DNA of 64,000 bases, taken from Larix kaempferi. Taxonomy: Eukaryota > Streptophyta > Pinopsida > Pinales > Pinaceae. The stretch lies in the NCBI GenBank assembly GCA_027924585.1, contig BSBM01001439.1:570001-634000 (forward strand), read 5' to 3'. Numbering within the stretch: position 1 is the stretch's first letter; every line of letters starts with the position of its first letter. The notes beneath the pieces were generated by a model, which was given only the letters and a program-made list of their open reading frames with translations, had not been told where the DNA came from and did not search any database. A program made the position numbers and the translations under genes. Below, piece after piece: positions 1-11,660 of the stretch.

Positions 1-487
1 CGATTCATTTTCCTGTCATATTCTTGTTTATGTAGAATATTAATTTTTATATTAGACCTATCGCCTGCCTTATTTCTGGACTAAATTATTTTATGTCGAG
101 CTTAGACCTGTACCTCTGCTTCTCAATCCTCACACCTGCAAAATCCTATTTATGGATTATTCTTTATCATTGTGAAGGAGTTTTTATATCATATTCCCAG
201 GTTCTGATCTTTTGTCTGGCCTATATCCTCCTCAAACCTGTGCTATGCCAGTCCTACCAACTATGGGAGAGATTCTGCCATCATTAATTTCTCTGTCTAT
301 CAACATTATCTACTCATTAATGTTCTATCCTGCACTCTGTGTGCCAGTGCTTCCTGCTCTATTTACATTCTCTCAGTGACTCAGTCCTGGAATTGTGGAT
401 AATTTTTGATCCGTTGAGTACTCTTCCTTATGCATGGTGATTCCAAGCCTTCTATGCAGTAGAATCATGGTGGTTCCTTGCCGCCCT
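1..487 (+). other. Left flank of element A, probable internal part of element F
   Basis: This is AT-rich sequence with no convincing reading frame. It is continuous with 7315 onward once the element A insertion and one copy of its gccct duplication are removed. It is therefore probably an upstream internal part of the gag-only LTR element whose 3' end lies at 11418-11660. No 5' LTR of that element is visible here, so its left boundary lies outside the window. Confidence 0.4.
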
Positions 488-2155
488 TGTCACGTCCCCT
501 CCCATCATTCCAGCTAGATGGAGAGGATCGTGAGGTTAAACCGGGCATCTAGCCCCCATGATCTTATTAAGCAAGTTTTTACACGATATAAAAGACATAT
601 GAAGATGCATAAACATTTTGAAACATACAGAAGACATGTGGAATGCATGATTATAAGAAAAACACAGTGGAATTAATTTCAATAGCACTTCCATAATAAA
701 TCCCAGCTATTCATCAAAGGAATAATTGCAAAGTTAAAAAACACAAGAGAATACTTATCTTATGCGAAAGTAGTCCCACGCAACTGGCTATGCAACTGCA
801 ACATTCCACCCAACCGTAGGCCAGTGTGCTCCTCAATCTCTCAGCACCATTGCCACCCCCGAGCTGGGCATGATCTCTACAAGGAACCAGGGAACATCAG
901 ACTCACACATAGCCAAGCATACACCAAGATGAGCCAAGCCAATCTACAACTGGGTTTATCAGGCTGCTAGGAGATGGAAGGGAAAAGTTTCTAAGCTAGT
1001 GAGCTCCAGCATAGAGCCAGGGATAACCTTGCAAGATCTATCTAGCTTGGCACCCACAATACCTACACACCCAACACAAGGAAGTATTATTTTCACTGCT
1101 GTACAGTCCCTCAAGCCATACCTTCCCTATCTAGTGCTCTCAGGGTATGCATAGAAGAGTAGCCAAATCCCTCTTGATCTTCTTGAGAGGTTGTCTCCCC
1201 CACTAGGTTTATCAAGCCACTTCTGTCCACTACCACTCCAAAACTTCAGTTCACAGGTTCAAACCAAAAACGAGGATGCACACAACAGCAGAACACAATT
1301 ATGGGGCAGGATAAAACGTTTTTACAATGAGATGCATGAGATGGGGTTTCAGCTAACTCAGAAAAACGTGGGAACCCACAAAAATGAAATGGGAAGTTGG
1401 GGAACAACCCAGGGAAGCCAAATCCATTTTTAGAAAAACGTCCTTGGAAATTCGGGGGCAAAAACGACCTCCATACAGTCCCCAATTCGTGGCCCTTCTC
1501 TCCCAAGCTACTGTATATGCAAAAAATGAACTCCCAGGCATGGAAAAAATGCAGGATTTGGATGAAAAACGTGTAGGGAAAGACCCAGCTAGCTCCAACT
1601 GCGTGAATGAGTGAAGGCTGCTTGTTCAGAATGGATTTGGGCACCATTTCGTGGGTGTTTTCTTGCCCCATAAGCAAAAACATGAATTTCCAGGTTGATG
1701 GCTTGCCCATGCACGAAATTGGCTGCCATACTTCTTCATTTCCAAGGCATTAACTGCCTTAACCAATTTCTTGGAAGAATTAAATGATTGGGTCCATAAC
1801 CCAAAATGGGTAGTTGGTGGTTTATGGGCTTTCTCATTGACACATGGATTAACACCATTGGCTCAAGGGTTTGGATAATTTCCCTCCCTATTCCTTGTAG
1901 AACCATGCCCCATCTCTTTGTTTCATTGCATAGCTAGTTGTGGGTATTTTTTCATTAATTCGTATTTACATGATGTCTTATTTACATCGTGCCCTTCTAG
2001 CACAAGAACCATAGGCATCTATTTCTTTAATTGCCGATACATAAAATGCTAAATCAATGGTGGGGCCTTGGCCTTGAGCTGCTCACCATGATCAGATTAC
2101 AATATTTACATCATTTACGATTTAATACAAAGGGGGTCAAAATGGGGACGTGACA
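488..2155 (-). repeat. Element A 3' LTR (full length, 1668 bp)
   Basis: Begins on the minus strand at 2155 with TGTCACGTCCCC, directly after the polypurine tract, and ends at 488 with GGGGACGTGACA, next to the gccct duplication. The first 401 bp are nearly identical to 6909-7309. The whole LTR aligns by eye with the solo LTR at 62456-63831, with an extra stretch of roughly 290 bp here. Open frames inside it, for example 1246-1710 on the minus strand, have no domain similarity I recognise and are treated as chance. Confidence 0.9.
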
Positions 2156-2170
2156 TACCCCTCCCCTTAC
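2156..2170 (-). promoter_or_regulatory. Element A polypurine tract
   Basis: On the minus strand this reads GTAAGGGGAGGGGTA and abuts the TGTCACG start of the 3' LTR. It is the expected second-strand primer site and fixes the LTR boundary and the orientation. Confidence 0.9.
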
Positions 2171-2183
2171 ATTAGCACTGTCC

Positions 2184-5100
2184 TCAGTGCTCATCAAAAT
2201 TGAACAAAAATGGATATGCCACCCTCATGGCATCCTCCAGCTCCCATGTAGCCTCATCGGGACCGTAGTGCTTCCATTGCACCTTTACCTGTCTGATGGC
2301 TCGGTTCCGGAGCAATGTTACTTTCTTGTCTAGGATGCGCAATGGATCGGTTTGGAATTCTCCCTCGGGTTCCACCTGGATCACATCCCAATTAATCACA
2401 TGGTTAGGATCATGTACATATTTCTTAAACAAAGAGACATGAAAAACATTATGAGCTTTAGTGCTGGCAGGCAATGCAAGTCTATATGCAACTGGCGCTA
2501 TTCTTTCAAGCACTTCAAATGGTCCGCAATATCTAGGTGATAGCTTGGAACAACTCCCAAGCTTCAAGGAACTCTTCCTTGATCTCACTCTAAGATATAC
2601 ATGATCCCCAACATTTAATTCCCTATGCATTCTGTGTTTATTGCATAGCTTTTGTGTCTATCTTGGGCTGCTTTTAAATTTTGTCGGATCTTTGCAACCT
2701 CTTGTTCCATTTCCTTAAGCAATTCTGGCCCAAGTACAATTCGGTTCACTGGATTGTCCCAAGTCACTGGTGTCCTACACCTTCTGCCGTACAAAGCCTC
2801 ATATGGACTCATTCCAATGATTCTTGATGCCCATTATTATATGCAAACTCTACCAGGTGTAGATAATCCTCCCACTTGGATGGCTTGTCCATTACATACA
2901 TGCGAAGCATGTCTTTAAGCACCTGGTTTACTCTTTCTGTTTGCCCGTCTGTTTGAGGATGGTACGCGGTGCTAAAGTTCAACTGTGTACCCAAATCGGC
3001 AAAGAGACCTTCCCAAAAATTGGAAGTGAACTTGGTATCCCTGTCAGAAATTATTGCCTTAGGCAACCCATGTAATCTGAAAATTTCCTTCATGAAAATA
3101 TTTGCAATGGCATCGGCTTTATGTGTGGACTTAACCATTATGAAATGTGCTGTCTTTGTTAACTTGTCCACCACAACCATGATGGAATCATGTTGTCTCT
3201 TAGTCATTGGCAATCCTGTAATAAAATCCATGGAAATTATTTCCCATCTCCATTCTGGAATTGGCACTGGGTGCAATAAACCTGCTGGGTGTTGGTGTTC
3301 AACCTTCACCTGCTGACATTCTATGCACTTAGAAATGTATTCAGCAACATCCTTTTTCATGCCTGGCCAGAAATAATATTTTCTTGCTGTAGCAATTGTT
3401 TTCTGATATCCTGGGTGACCAGAGTATGGAGCTTTATGGATCTCATCCATAACCATTCTCCTTAAATCCGCCACATTTGGAATATAGAATCTATTCTTAT
3501 AAGTAAGAAGTCCACCTTCTTCCAAGTGATAGCCTTCATTCTTCTTGCCAAGGTCTTGCTGCTGCAATTTGTCCTTTATCTGCTCATACACTTCATCCTC
3601 AACCATATGGTTAACAATCTGCTGCTTCAAATCTGGTTGGCAAGTACTAAGCGCTGCCACATACATTTCATGTACCTTCCTGCTGAGTGCATCAGCCACC
3701 TTGTTTTCTTTCCCTTTTATGTGTTTGATTTCAAAATCAAATTCACACAAAAATTCCAACCATCTAGCTTGCCTAGCATTTAACATTGGCTGATCAAACA
3801 AGTATTTCAGTCCACAATGGTCTGTCCTTAACTCAAATTTTTTTCCCATTAAGTAATGCCTCCACATCTTTAAAGCATGTACTATGGCTGCAAGCTCTAT
3901 ATCATGAGTAGCGTAGTTCTTCTCATGCTCCTTCAACTTTCTTGACTCATAGCATATCACGTGGTTGTCTTTGATAAGAACTCCTCCAAGTCCTTGATTG
4001 CATGCATCGGTACACACCACAAAGTCTTTTTCCAGATCTGCAATCTTCAAAATTGGTGCACTTGTAAGAAGATTCTTCAACCGTTGAAAACTTTCCTCAT
4101 ATCTTGGTGACCATTCAAACTTTATCCCCTTCTTTTGCAAAGAAGTGATTGGGTTTGCAACCTTGGAGAATCCCTCGATAAACCTCCTGTAGTAACCAGC
4201 AAGGCCCATAAAAGATCTCACATCAGTCACATTCCTTGGAGTTGGCCAATTCATAATGGCTTCAATCTTCTCAGGGTCTACAGATATTCCTTCGTCGGAG
4301 ATGATGTGACCCAAATAATGAATTCTATCTTTATAAAAGTCACATTTGCTCAACTTGGCATATAGCTTATGCTCCCTTAGTAATTGCATTGTCATTCTCA
4401 AATGTTCTTCATGTTCTTCTTCATTCTTAGAATAAATGAGAATGTCGTCTAGGAATACAAGAACAAACTTGTCCAAATACTTGCTAAAAACATTATTCAT
4501 GAGACACATGAATGTAGTTGGTGCATTTGTAAGACCGAATGGTACCACTACAAACTCATAGTGTCCATACCTCGTTCTAAAGGCCGTCTTATGAATATCT
4601 TCTTCTTTGATTCTTACCTGATGGTAACCAGACCTCAAGTCAATCTTTGAAAATACCTTTGCTCCTCTCATTTGGTCAAAAAGGTCATCAATTCGGGGCA
4701 ATGGGTATTTTTTCTTTACAGTGACTTTGTTCAACTACTTGTAGTCAATACATAACCTGAGTGTTCCATCTTTCTTTTTCACAAAAAGAACAGGTGCTCC
4801 CCACGGGGACACACTTGGCCTAATATATTTCTTTTCTAGCAACTCTTGTAATTGCATTTTCAGTTTTAGCAATTCTGGTGTACTCATCTTGTAGGGTGTC
4901 TTAGACACTGGTGCCGCTCCTGGCACAAGTTCAATTGTAAAGTCAATGTCTCTCTTTGGAGGAAGTCCTGGAATCTCTTCAGGAAAAACATCCCTGAATT
5001 CTTGCAATACTTGATAGTCCTCCAATTTAAGAGTTTCACTCTCTGCTGCCTCCAAAATGTGGGCTGCATACAGTTGACATCTCTTCCTATAGAACTTCTT

Positions 5101-5514
5101 TAGTTGCATGGCTGAAACCTGTCTAACAGAAGTCACCTTTGGAATGCCTTTTACAACCCTCGGGTTTCCTTCTTCGTCCATGCATTCAAATGTCTTATTG
5201 TAGCAGTCAAGTTTAACCCTGTGTGCTTCTAACCAATCCATTCCAATGAGAATATCATAGGAACCAAGTGGCAAAATATTCAGATTTGCATAAGTGAATA
5301 GCCCATCCATCTCTAATGGACATTTCTCTACTATTTCACTAAATTTTCTCTTGGTTCCAGTGGCTAGTTGAACTAACCATGATTTACTATGGTTTAATTT
5401 CTTGAAAGCACAAATCTCAACAATTCTAGGAGTGACATAACTATGAGTAGATCCAGGATCAATCAAAATAGAAACAGATTGCTTATCAATCTTACCTTCA
5501 ACTTCAACCACAGT
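2184..5514 (-). pseudogene. pol: Element A pol: protease, RT, RNase H, integrase, chromodomain
   Basis: One ancestral frame read from 5514 down to 2184. The protease region has [11 protein letters not shown], a proline where the family has serine or threonine (D-S/T-G). RT carries [11 protein letters not shown], the gypsy form of the YxDD box. RNase H shows [11 protein letters not shown] and TDHCGLKYL. Integrase has the H-x5-H and CIEC zinc residues and an intact D-D-E core ([24 protein letters not shown]). The last ~50 residues are a chromodomain (VKVQWKHYGPDEATWELED). Breaks: TAG at 4735-4737, where the family has Gln before LNKV; a one-base loss near 2815, just before MSPYEALYG; and a one-base loss near 2645, before the MHRELNVGD segment. 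Confidence 0.92.
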
Positions 5515-6861
5515 TTATTGATGATCTGCCTGGCGGTCTTCTACTGCTGCATAGATTCTAGGGATTGCTCTCGCCACTTGACCCACAGTTCTAGCTCCTT
5601 GGATGTTGTGAACTTGATTCGCATTCCCATTCCGATGTGGACAGTTCCTAAGCATGTGGTCTCCTCCACAACCCCAACATTGAAGTGGTTCTCTTGGCTC
5701 CTTTGGATCTCTTGGCTTGTCTCCCATCATCCTAGTTGGTTTAGTCACAACCTGTGATGGCTGCCTTTGCTGATTCCGGAATTGAGGAGGCTTGAACCCC
5801 TTCTTCCTTTGATCAAACTTCTCATTTTTCTTATCCTTCCATGCCTTATGGAATTCTGGTTTGCTTCTGTTTTGATCAAAGCAATACTTGGCCTTTCTTA
5901 TGGCCTCCTCTAGAGTTCGAGGTTCGTCAAACTCAATTCTATCTTTATATGACTGGGGCAGTCCACTTAGGAAACGCTGAATTTTGACCTTATCATCTCG
6001 AATATACTTGACATACCTCAGCAGCTCCAAGAACTTGTTTGCATATTCTTCCATGGTCAATTGTCCCAATCTCAGCTCATGGAACTCTTTGATCTTATCA
6101 TCATAGTACCGATCAGAGAGGTACTTCTGCTTGAAGTATTTCTTGAACTGCTTCCACACGATCTTCCTTTCGTTGATCTTCTTCACTTGCCTGGTGTGTT
6201 CCCACCATATAGATGCTCTTCCATTCAAGTTGCAGATGGCTACCCTTGCCTTCATATTTCCTGAGTAGTCTTGGACTTGGAAATACTTTCTCATACCAAG
6301 AAGCCAAGCTTCAGCTTCTTGACCAGACTTTACCTCTCCATCAAATGTAGGAGGTTTTGCCTTCTTAAATTCCCCATGTGAATTGTTCTTGTAGTGCTTC
6401 TTCCTCTTACTCATGTGAGATGAAGAGCTTGAACCCTCAATGGATTCTTCAGAGTCAGATGATTCATTAGAAGATATTTCTGGAGTATATGTCCTGTCTG
6501 TAGAAACTCTTCTTGGGCTACTAGCCCTCTTGCGGGAATTCCTTCTAGAGCTACTCCCACCCCTTTCTAGATTTGATATCTGATGCCCAGAGTTTATTTG
6601 CCTTTGGATGTCTGTTAAACTCTGCAGCATGGCTGCATTCAGCTGATTTTGTTCTTCTTGAGATTTAATCATCCTTTCATTATCTTCCCTACAGCTTTGC
6701 AATTCCACCCTTAGGCTTCTCATGGTGGCTGCAACATCTGGAGGGGTCTCTTGATTTCTTCTCCCATAAGATTCTGTTTCAGCATTCTCAACCTGTATGT
6801 TTTCTCCCATGGCATCTGTCTCAGGTTCATAGGGATCCTGTGCATCATTCATGATATTCAT
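5515..6861 (-). pseudogene. gag: Element A gag (capsid and nucleocapsid)
   Basis: An open frame of about 448 codons, starting at the ATG at 6861-6859 (MNIMNDAQ). The frame stays open a little upstream but without an ATG. The middle is a retrotransposon gag capsid region (around FDGEVKSGQEAEAWL and KQKYLSDRYYDDKIKEFHEL). A single zinc knuckle CWGCGGDHMLRNC follows near the C-terminus, spaced CX2CX3HX4C as in several plant gypsy families. The frame ends at TAA (5517-5515), one codon before the protease frame resumes in the same phase. So gag and pol were probably one polyprotein and the stop is CAA-to-TAA decay, although a readthrough stop cannot be excluded. A Ser/Arg-rich stretch lies before the capsid. 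Confidence 0.9.
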
Positions 6862-6908
6862 TTTCTTGGCCCAACCAAGATCCAAAACTCTCTGATTGGG
6901 TCCATAAC

Positions 6909-7309
6909 TGCCTTAACCAATTTCTTGGAAGAATTAAATGATTGGGTCCATAACCCAAAATGGGTAGTTGGTGGTTTATGGGCTTTCTCATTGACACACG
7001 GATTAACACCATTGACTCAAGGGTTTGGATAATTTCCCTCCCTATTCCTTGTAGAACCATGCCCCATTTCTTTGTTGCATTGCATAGCTAGTTGTGGGTA
7101 TTTTTTCATTAATTCGTATTTACATGATGTATTATTTACATCATGCCTTTCTAGCACAAGAACCATAGGCATCTATTTCTTTAATTGCCGATACATAAAA
7201 TGCTAAATCAATGGTGGGGCTTTGGCCTTGAGCTCCTCACCATGATCAGATTACAATATTTACATCATTTACGATTTAATACAAAGGGGGTCAAAATGGG
7301 GACGTGACA
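6909..7309 (-). repeat. Element A 5' LTR remnant (first 401 bp only)
   Basis: Matches 1755-2155 almost base for base and begins at 7309 with TGTCACGTCCCC next to gccct. It breaks off at 6909, where the full LTR would continue for about 1.27 kb. The next 47 bp (6862-6908) lead directly into gag and contain no TGGTATCAGAGC-type primer site. A deletion removed the distal LTR, the primer site and the leader. The breakpoint shares a few bases (taactgcc) with the LTR interior. Confidence 0.88.
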
Positions 7310-10179
7310 GCCCTATTGATTCATTATTTGAGTCATTAATGTGAAATGAAACTTCTTCCATCTCCTTTGGCTGTTGAGAGGCTGCGTTCACGTTTTTGAG
7401 AGGTTGTGCGTTTTTGTTTACCTTCCTTTCTCCACTGTGCTAGTTCTGTAGCGATGTTCTCTATGCACTATTGCAAAGCGTGTTCCTGGTGGAGAAAACC
7501 TAATTTGTGAGATAAGCCCGTGGGTGCTTGCTTGATCCCATGGAGCTCTCTTGATCAAACTGTGTAGAGTTTCGACCTACATTCATTGGGAACTGCTACA
7601 CCATGACCTGTAGCTGCGACTTGAATTTTAAATATTGAAGCTGGATTGGAGATATCTTTGAGCTACAATTCCATTCAAAGGTGCTGTGACTTCACCTTTC
7701 AGCAGAGAGATATGACCACGCTGTCTTCTGTTCATGATGCATTGAGGAGTGTGAATAATTTTTTGTCTTGTGTTGAAGGAATGCATAAGAGTCAGTTGGA
7801 GCCCATTGAAACCTGATATAAAACAAGTTTGTGAGTTTGATCCCATTGAAGCTTGAGCTCAGTGGAGAGAAAGTCTGAGATGCAAAAGGCGAGACCACAG
7901 ACCGCGTGGAGGTAAAACCTTTTACAAGTTTTGCTGCAATTCTTTGTGACCGTTGGAAACCCTAATATTTAACCTAGAATTCTGGTACGTTCCACTATGG
8001 AGTCAGTCTCCCTTGATGAACTACTTACTGTGTGCCTGAAGCTATTGCGTTGAGTGTTGAGGTGGTATGACCCACAACTATCGAAGAACTGCCAATCATT
8101 GATATCGTGGAGGAGAAAGTATTGTGTTGCTGGAGTTCTTCTTTTTGTGATGAACGCTCTTGTGGTCTCTCTCTATCTCTCCAGTTGTGATTTGTGGAGG
8201 AGATGTGACCTCTGTTTGGGTGCTACAACATGAAGCTGCGTACAAGAGATGCATGAAAAAGTTCTTTGAAGCTGCGTTAAAATTTGAAAATCGTGGAGTT
8301 GTTTCTCCCTTCCAGGATTATTCCATGGAGTATGGAGTGCATTTGCATGAACTAGTGTAGAGTTATTCCACTGCGTGAAGATATCTTCCAATCCCTACTG
8401 CGACCTCTGTCATGTGAAAGAGTTGGTGAATGCTGTACTTGTGTTGGTAATTAGACTCTTACAACGTTGGTGAAGATCATCGAGAGATGCGACCTATGTC
8501 ATTAAAAGATGTGAAATCATACCTATTCAATGCTGGTGGTGATAACCTTCTATTGAAGCTACTACTGCTACGATTTAAATATCTCTCTAGTGTGTGGATG
8601 TGATCTCTCACAAGAACTGAAGCTGTATTGTGAAGTGTGAGTAAATTGCGACCTCCTTCGAAGTGGAACTACAAACTCCTTAAGAGTATTGCTGCCAAGA
8701 CTGTGATTGCTAAATTGTGTGGTTGTTAAAAAGCCTGAGTTGAAGCCCGTTTGTTGAGGACTATTGATAGCCAGCATGTATTGAGTACATATATACTCCA
8801 TTTGATAGCCTGCATGTATTGAGTACATATATACTCCAATGCTCATGAAGACTATTCTTTCTTTCACCGTAAAGGAGCTCTCTTTTTTTTGAGCCATTGC
8901 TGCATATTGCTTTTAGAATATACATGCTACAGCTACTGCGTTGGAGTATGTTGTTGCATAATACAAGTTGAAGATCGTTGCTAGTATGCATTGAAGACTA
9001 TTCTATGTGCAGAGCTCCATTATTGTGTTACATCTCGAGGAACAATTGTCGGGATTATATCGTGTGCAATAGAGCACTCTCCAAGTGATATGCGATTGTT
9101 CATCATATTCTTGCCGCTTCACCAAAGAAGTGACCTGCAATACAAGAGGAAGAGCGATTCATCTCTGGTAGAAGACTCATGTGGAGTAAGTAGACTCATG
9201 GTATTTCTTATCCTTATCAAATTGGTGGCAAATATTCCTTATAGTCACCTAGATTCTGTTCATAAGAGCTCTACTTGTGAATCTCAACATATAAGCATTA
9301 GTATTTTCGTAGTCTGGGGTGATTTTTGTGCCCATGCTCCTCTTGATATTTTATTAAATTCATTGCAGACTTGCACATTTCCTTCTATTGTAGAGTGTTT
9401 TATACACCTTTGCAGAGATTGCAGATTGCTAGTAGTATAGGATTGCAAACTATTGCAGAAACTATTGATTGACAGTCCAGCAGAGAAGATTTGGACTGCC
9501 TTTCTTGCAAAACATTGCCTCGAGATTGCATTGAAAAAGTCTCATTTTATTTTTGTGTACTACAAAATTGAGTGGTGCAGAATTGAATAGCGGTGCAGAA
9601 TTGATTGATTTGCATAGTAAAGAAGAATTGGAATTGCATAATTATTTTAGACCTACATAGTGCACATGACTTCTTGAAATGCACTGTGAAAATACTGATA
9701 GCTATTTTCTAGCCATGAGTTATCCTACATCATTGAAGATAAGTTACAACTAACTGACAGAAGTGAGCTTGCACAGAAGGTTCAAGATCAGTTTAGTGTG
9801 CTTGCTTGAAGGATCCAAGCAAGTTTGCATCTTTTTGCTACAACTGCTCCAAAAGAAGAGAAGTTTTACATAAGTCAGGTATAGCAGATTCCTCATTTCA
9901 ACATTCAAGAATGTACCTGCAGGTTGTGTTTTGTTTGTAAGTTCGAGTGTTTGTTTTGACACTTGCATATGTGTTTTGTGTACAGTACCAAACAGAAGTC
10001 AAGTTGAATTTTAGATTGTATGTGGTTGCATTTTTGGCTGAGACCGACACCCCTTCTCTTTTAAGTTTGAATCTGTTGAAACATTGCTTGTAAAGGGAAC
10101 AATTGCAAGAATCGCTCATTTTGATTGAGTCCTTGTACGTGGTCCTACCTGCACAAGGAGGCCTTAAATTTTCGTCACT

Positions 10180-10770
10180 ATGTCTAATATAGAAGAAACA
10201 TTAGAGTTGTTGAATACTCTAGTACATTCAACTACAGATCACTCAATCATAATCAACAAAGACACACTCCAAATTGTCATTAATCAACTATATAATTTGA
10301 AAGCAAAAGAGGAAGATGCACAACACATGAATCAACATTTTGAACTAGTGCTTGTTCAAAATAACCCCTTGTATGAAGATGATTCCTATCAGCTTCCATA
10401 AAACAATGAAATCATGTCAGATGTACTATCTATTCAAAGTTCCAAATGCCAACAGTGTGACAGAGTTGTCCATTTGAAAGATCAGTGTTTTGATCTTCAT
10501 CCTTGCTGATATTGTGTGAAGAGCAACCATTCTTTAGATTGGTGTGTGAAGCCGAAGAAACCTACGAGAGTGAAACTTGCAGCAGATTATTATACCGCTT
10601 CTTACTTTATACTTGACAATGATGATGTCAGGCTTCAAGTTTCAAAGCCTTGTTACTATGACAATAAACACTTACAACCTTCCTCAAATAAGTCATATCA
10701 AGCGAGCCTGAGCCATATTGAAGTTGGAAAGACACATAATTCAGAGATGATACATATGCATGTATCATGA
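10180..10770 (+). pseudogene. gag: Gag-like protein with two CCHC zinc knuckles (element F)
   Basis: A frame of 196 codons plus stop, beginning at ATG 10180 (MSNIEETLELLNTLV), in one continuous phase with two internal stops: TAA at 10399-10401 and TGA at about 10507. Two adjacent zinc knuckles fit CX2CX4HX4C exactly: CQQCDRVVHLKDQC, and C-stop-YCVKSNHSLDWC, in which the internal TGA falls inside the second knuckle. A basic stretch (KPKKPTRVK) follows, as in nucleocapsid proteins. The N-terminal ~90 residues are helical-looking and not recognisable. No pol follows before the LTR. Confidence 0.65.
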
Positions 10771-11406
10771 AGAAAAAAGATATACATGACATAGAGTACT
10801 CATGTGTTTTGTGTCTAGTTGTGACACCATGAGACTCTCCTTTCCTCACATTGTTCCTCACAGGGGGGAATGAAGACTGTAAGTAAAAAGCGAGCTAGAA
10901 CAAGTGACCCTGTGAAGAGCTATGTTCGTTTGAGCTCGAGAGTTGACGGTCATGCTAAAACCACCAGTATCGAGAGCACCTTCATTTACTAGAAGCATGT
11001 GCAAGATTCTAACTAACTTAGAGAAAGGTTGTCAAGATGGAAATGTTCAACAAGTTGCAGTTGTTCACTTCTTGTTTTTCAGGTCTCTAGTTGGTTTGTG
11101 GTCAGCCTAAAACCATCATTCCAGACAGAACCTTTGAGCCTTCGATCCAAGTTCCAGAGTTCGTGGTTAGCCTTAAACCACACACATAGTAGAAGATTTC
11201 AGCTTCTGCTAGCCCCTTTCTGTTGATGGTAAGCTAAAACCATCCCTTCAGAGAGATTTTGTATTTAGCAGAAGCATGTGCAAGCTTCTAGCTAACCTTC
11301 TTAGTAAAGGATGTTCTAGATGTAAATGTTTAGCAGGTGGTAGCTGTCCACTTCCACTTATTCAACTCTCTTCTTTTTTCTTGGACTCATATACAACCTC
11401 CAGATT

Positions 11407-11417
11407 AAGGGGGGATT
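11407..11417 (+). promoter_or_regulatory. Element F polypurine tract
   Basis: AAGGGGGGATT directly precedes the TGTTGGAGCC start of the LTR. It sets the orientation as plus. Confidence 0.75.
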
Positions 11418-11660
11418 TGTTGGAGCCTAATCTTGGTGTTAGGACTAGTGCACACCATTCACATGCAAAGAAGATAAATGGTCATTGAGGGTAGACCAAG
11501 AGTCACCCATGAGTCCAAGAGACCACTTGGGAAGTTGAACCCAATGGTCATATCATTGTATAAATATCTGTACATTATTAATGAGATTATTGTGCTTTGA
11601 CGCCTATACTCTTGTCTCCATGAATTAATTGTCTATTTGCCCGTTTGGGCACCTTACACA
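11418..11660 (+). repeat. Element F 3' LTR (about 243 bp)
   Basis: Starts TGTTGGAGCC, contains a TATA-type box (TATAAATA at 11559-11566) and ends near TTACACA, where the ~145-bp satellite begins. The right end is approximate because satellite sequence also contains CACACA and no matching 5' LTR is in the window. Confidence 0.6.

Larger units (their letters stand above)
488..7309 (-). mobile_element. Element A: Ty3/gypsy chromovirus, minus strand, 5' LTR truncated
   Basis: A complete insertion bounded by the 5-bp duplication gccct at 483-487 and 7310-7314. On the minus strand the order is partial 5' LTR, gag, protease, RT, RNase H, integrase, chromodomain, polypurine tract and full 3' LTR. 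LTR ends are TGTCACGTCCCC and GGGGACGTGACA. The C-terminal chromodomain places it among plant chromoviruses, Tekay/Del-like by motif wording; that clade assignment is inference. The 5' LTR keeps only its first 401 bp, and the primer-binding site and leader are missing. Gag-pol has two in-frame stops and two one-base frameshifts. The copy is therefore dead. It inserted into element F. Confidence 0.93.
7310..11660 (+). mobile_element. Element F: gag-only (TR-GAG-like) LTR element, 3' part
   Basis: The plus-strand 3' end is defined by a polypurine tract (11407-11417) and a short LTR (11418-about 11660). The only protein signal is a gag-like frame at 10180-10770 with two zinc knuckles; I found no protease, RT or integrase. 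About 2.9 kb upstream (7315-10179) is non-coding to my eye. It contains a 38-bp tandem duplication (8766-8803 and 8804-8841). A longer diverged direct repeat lies after gag (from about 10993 and from about 11269). Element A inserted into it, so the upstream part continues at 1-487 and beyond the window. The TR-GAG label is inference from the gag-without-pol layout. Confidence 0.6.

Noticed and set aside
1246-1710. 154-codon minus-strand open frame
   Set aside because: It lies inside the element A 3' LTR; the related solo LTR does not keep the frame open and no domain is recognisable.
1750-7314. Element A as a 401-bp-LTR element spanning 1755-7309
   Set aside because: Flanks at 1750-1754 and 7310-7314 do not match, whereas 483-487 and 7310-7314 are identical (gccct), and the solo LTR shows that the real LTR extends to 488.
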